Source of the DNA: Clostridiales bacterium | GTDB taxonomy: Bacteria; Bacillota; Peptococcia; Peptococcales; Peptococcaceae | Length of the DNA: 7,868 bases | Assembly (NCBI GenBank): GCA_003343815.1 | Contig: QAKL01000080.1 | Coordinates: 1 to 7,868, forward strand | Direction of reading: 5' to 3' | Shown here: piece after piece, positions 6,256 through 7,868 of the stretch | Numbering within the stretch: the stretch's first letter is position 1 | Layout: every line of letters starts with the position of its first letter | Made by a program: the position numbers and the translations under genes | Notes under the pieces: model-generated | Databases searched by the model: none | Told to the model about the DNA's origin: nothing | The model's input: only the letters and a program-made list of their open reading frames with translations

Positions 6256-6900
6256 TTATTTGATCTCCCTTCTGGCGATGCTGGCTTGGGCTTTGCGCAC
6301 ATGCTCATTGACCAGTTTTTCTGCCAATTCACCGTCGTGCGCCGCAATTGCTTCATAGATAGCCTTGTGCTCCTCCATCGACTCATGTGCTCTGGTTTGG
6401 CTCGAAATCGAAGCCTTGCGGTATTTGATGATGCGCTTATGCAAAGGCTCTAAAGTATCATATAACGGCGTACTGCCGCTCATATGATACATCAGGCGAT
6501 GAAAGGTGCTGTCCATGTTCTTAATATTATCCGCGTCCTGCTTCAACGTATAAAACTCCTGCAATTCTACGGTATTTTTTAACTCGGCGATCTCCTCATC
6601 AGTTGCACGCTCAGCTGCTAATTTCGCCGCCAGCCCTTCGATACGCGAGCGGATCTCGTAAATATCGTCAATATCCTGCTTGGTGATACCTAAAACAAAG
6701 GCACCTTTAGTCGTCATTTTGATGATATGCTCCTGATCGAGCCTGCGCAGCGCCTCGCGAATAGGAGTACGGCTCACGCCTAATTTTTCGCTTAATTTCG
6801 TTTCGGTCAAAAGCTCCCCGCGCGGATAAGCGCCGCTTAAAATCTCTCTCTCCAATTGCTCAAAAATTTGCTCGGCTATCGAGATCGTTTTATGTTCCAT
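6256..6900 (-). CDS. GntR-family transcriptional regulator, FadR/FCD subgroup
   Basis: The 214-residue protein has an N-terminal winged helix (about 5-72), whose recognition part reads KLSEKLGVSRTPIREALRRL (35-54), and a C-terminal all-helical FCD ligand domain (about 75-207). The FCD domain has the metal-site pattern Asp130, His134, His178 and His200. In characterised members such a site holds zinc or nickel and coordinates a carboxylate effector. The gene sits between the citrate synthase gene (23-nt gap, with AAGGTGG 6 nt before the start) and aconitase (1-nt gap), so it is co-transcribed with the pathway. I infer that it represses or tunes this operon in response to a di- or tricarboxylate such as citrate or 2-oxoglutarate. 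The operator would be upstream of the first gene, outside the window, so this cannot be seen. Confidence 0.9.
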   Translation of the reverse strand: MEHKTISIAEQIFEQLEREILSGAYPRGELLTETKLSEKLGVSRTPIREALRRLDQEHIIKMTTKGAFVLGITKQDIDDIYEIRSRIEGLAAKLAAERATDEEIAELKNTVELQEFYTLKQDADNIKNMDSTFHRLMYHMSGSTPLYDTLEPLHKRIIKYRKASISSQTRAHESMEEHKAIYEAIAAHDGELAEKLVNEHVRKAQASIARREIK

Positions 6901-6923
6901 GATTCTCCACCTTCGTTAAAATT

Positions 6924-7868
6924 TTATCTTACTAATGTTCCATTGGACAAAAGAGCGATTTTTTCTTCCATTTCTTTATTAGTCATCGAGGACTGACGAC
7001 CGTTTTCATACTCGGCATCAATCCATTTCTTTAATTCGACAACCAACGGGTCGTGCTTATTGATCGCTTTATCACCCTCTAAGCGGTAATTCTCGTTGAT
7101 CCAGTAAGCTATGCCCGCCGCGCCGCTGGTTTTTGAAATAATCACGTCGGGAGCGCGGTTTAAAATTTTCTTGGTATCGAAAATATTGTAAATTTCCTCA
7201 TCTTTCAAAAGCCCGTCGGCATGAATACCTGCTTTAGTCGAGTTAAAATTACGTCCGACAAACGGCGTCATATCCGGGATATGATAGCCCATTTCGTTTT
7301 TAAAATAATCGGCAATTTCCGTAATCACGGTCGAATCCATCCCATCGAGCGAGCCGCGGAGAGATGCATATTCAAACACCATCGCCTCCAAAGGCACGTT
7401 GCCCGTCCTCTCTCCAATACCCAAAAGCGAGCAGTTGACCGCCGAAGCACCATAAAGCCACGCCGTCGCCGCATTGGCCACCGCTTTATAAAAATCATTA
7501 TGCCCGTGCCACTCCAAGCACTCACTCGGCACATCGGCATAGTGCTGCAAACCATAAATAATTCCCGCCACACTGCGCGGAATAGCGACCTCGGTGTAGG
7601 GCACGCCGTAGCCCATCGTATCGCAAGCGCGAATTTTTACCGGAATACCCGCCTGCTTGGATCGATTCATCAATTCACGCACAAACGGCACGACAAAGCC
7701 GTAAAAGTCAGCGCGCGTGATATCCTCCAGATGACATCTGGGAACAATTCCTGCCTCAAACGCCAAATCAATCGTTTCCAGATATTTTTTCATGACCTCG
7801 CTGCGCGTCATCTTCATTTTCTTAAAAATATGATAATCGCTGCAGCTCACCAAAATACCCGTTTCTTT
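6924..7868 (-). CDS. Probable Re-citrate synthase (isopropylmalate/homocitrate synthase superfamily), 5' end off the window
   Basis: The visible 314 residues cover the larger part of the TIM barrel and the C-terminal part; the reading frame stays open to the window edge. Landmarks, counted from the edge, are HLEDITRAD (46-54), RACDTMGYG (80-88), WHGHND (120-125; His121 and His123 are the metal-binding pair of the family), LLGIGERTGN (148-157) and AGIHADGLL (214-222). This is the pattern of acyl-CoA condensing enzymes that act on 2-oxoacids. The flanking aconitase and isocitrate dehydrogenase point to oxaloacetate as substrate, that is, the Mn-dependent, oxygen-sensitive Re-face citrate synthase known from Clostridium kluyveri, unrelated to ordinary GltA. 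No LeuA-type C-terminal regulatory domain fits in the short tail. Genome pipelines often label such proteins homocitrate or isopropylmalate synthase. Homocitrate synthase remains the main alternative. An internal TTG at 7853 is not a credible start because family sequence continues upstream of it. Confidence 0.82.
   Translation of the reverse strand, partial: KETGILVSCSDYHIFKKMKMTRSEVMKKYLETIDLAFEAGIVPRCHLEDITRADFYGFVVPFVRELMNRSKQAGIPVKIRACDTMGYGVPYTEVAIPRSVAGIIYGLQHYADVPSECLEWHGHNDFYKAVANAATAWLYGASAVNCSLLGIGERTGNVPLEAMVFEYASLRGSLDGMDSTVITEIADYFKNEMGYHIPDMTPFVGRNFNSTKAGIHADGLLKDEEIYNIFDTKKILNRAPDVIISKTSGAAGIAYWINENYRLEGDKAINKHDPLVVELKKWIDAEYENGRQSSMTNKEMEEKIALLSNGTLVR

Noticed and set aside
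6255..6386. In-frame upstream extension of the aconitase gene by 44 codons, to a start at 6386
   Set aside because: The extra residues are basic and low-complexity in character, do not resemble aconitase, and lie wholly within gntR. The ATG at 6254 has a ribosome binding site and begins the family's normal N-terminus.
6924..7853. Treating the citrate synthase gene as complete, starting at TTG 7853
   Set aside because: The frame is open to the window edge with family-like residues before the TTG, and the N-terminal third of the barrel, including the catalytic DRE region, is missing.
3166..7868. Alpha-aminoadipate lysine pathway (homocitrate synthase, homoaconitase, homoisocitrate dehydrogenase)
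   Set aside because: The dehydrogenase keeps the Ser127/Asn129/Arg133 isocitrate recognition set, aconitase is of the true aconitase form, and no other lysine gene is present. It is kept only as a less likely alternative.
1..7868. Mobile elements, CRISPR arrays, tRNA or rRNA genes, riboswitches
   Set aside because: No transposase, integrase, repeat array or tRNA cloverleaf was seen, and leaders inside the window are too short for a riboswitch.

Overview
The window looks like chromosomal DNA of a strict anaerobe of the Bacillota, possibly a Negativicute or Clostridium-like organism. This rests on strong GGAGG-type ribosome binding sites, consensus sigma-A promoters, AT-rich spacers around coding DNA of balanced composition, and above all a Re-citrate-synthase-like gene placed with aconitase and isocitrate dehydrogenase genes. 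The taxonomic assignment is inference.

Layout: (1) At the left edge is the N-terminal 140 codons of tgt (queuine tRNA-ribosyltransferase), on the minus strand and running off the window. (2) A 217-bp AT-rich divergent spacer (423-639) holds a near-consensus promoter for each flanking gene, both with 17-bp spacers. (3) udp, a uridine phosphorylase, lies on the plus strand at 640-1407. (4) A compact bidirectional terminator hairpin (1415-1440) separates udp from the converging operon. (5) From 7868 down to 1445, everything is one tightly packed minus-strand operon. In transcription order it holds a citrate-synthase-like protein of the isopropylmalate/homocitrate synthase superfamily (5' end off the window), a GntR/FadR-type regulator, aconitase, an isocitrate dehydrogenase, an ABC-transporter ATPase of the nitrate/sulfonate/taurine type with no permease or binding protein, and phosphate acetyltransferase. 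Gaps are 23 nt, 1 nt, a 1-nt overlap, a 4-nt overlap and about 15 nt.

The three metabolic genes follow reaction order: oxaloacetate + acetyl-CoA to citrate, to isocitrate, to 2-oxoglutarate. This is the oxidative half of a split TCA cycle, used by anaerobes mainly to make glutamate. Pta at the end could link the pathway to the acetyl-CoA/acetyl-phosphate pool, and the co-transcribed FCD-domain regulator is a natural candidate for sensing a carboxylate of the pathway. The unexplained member is the orphan ABC ATPase, translationally coupled to the isocitrate dehydrogenase gene.

I saw no mobile element, CRISPR array, tRNA or rRNA, and no gap above 300 bp without a gene. The operon's own promoter lies outside the window.
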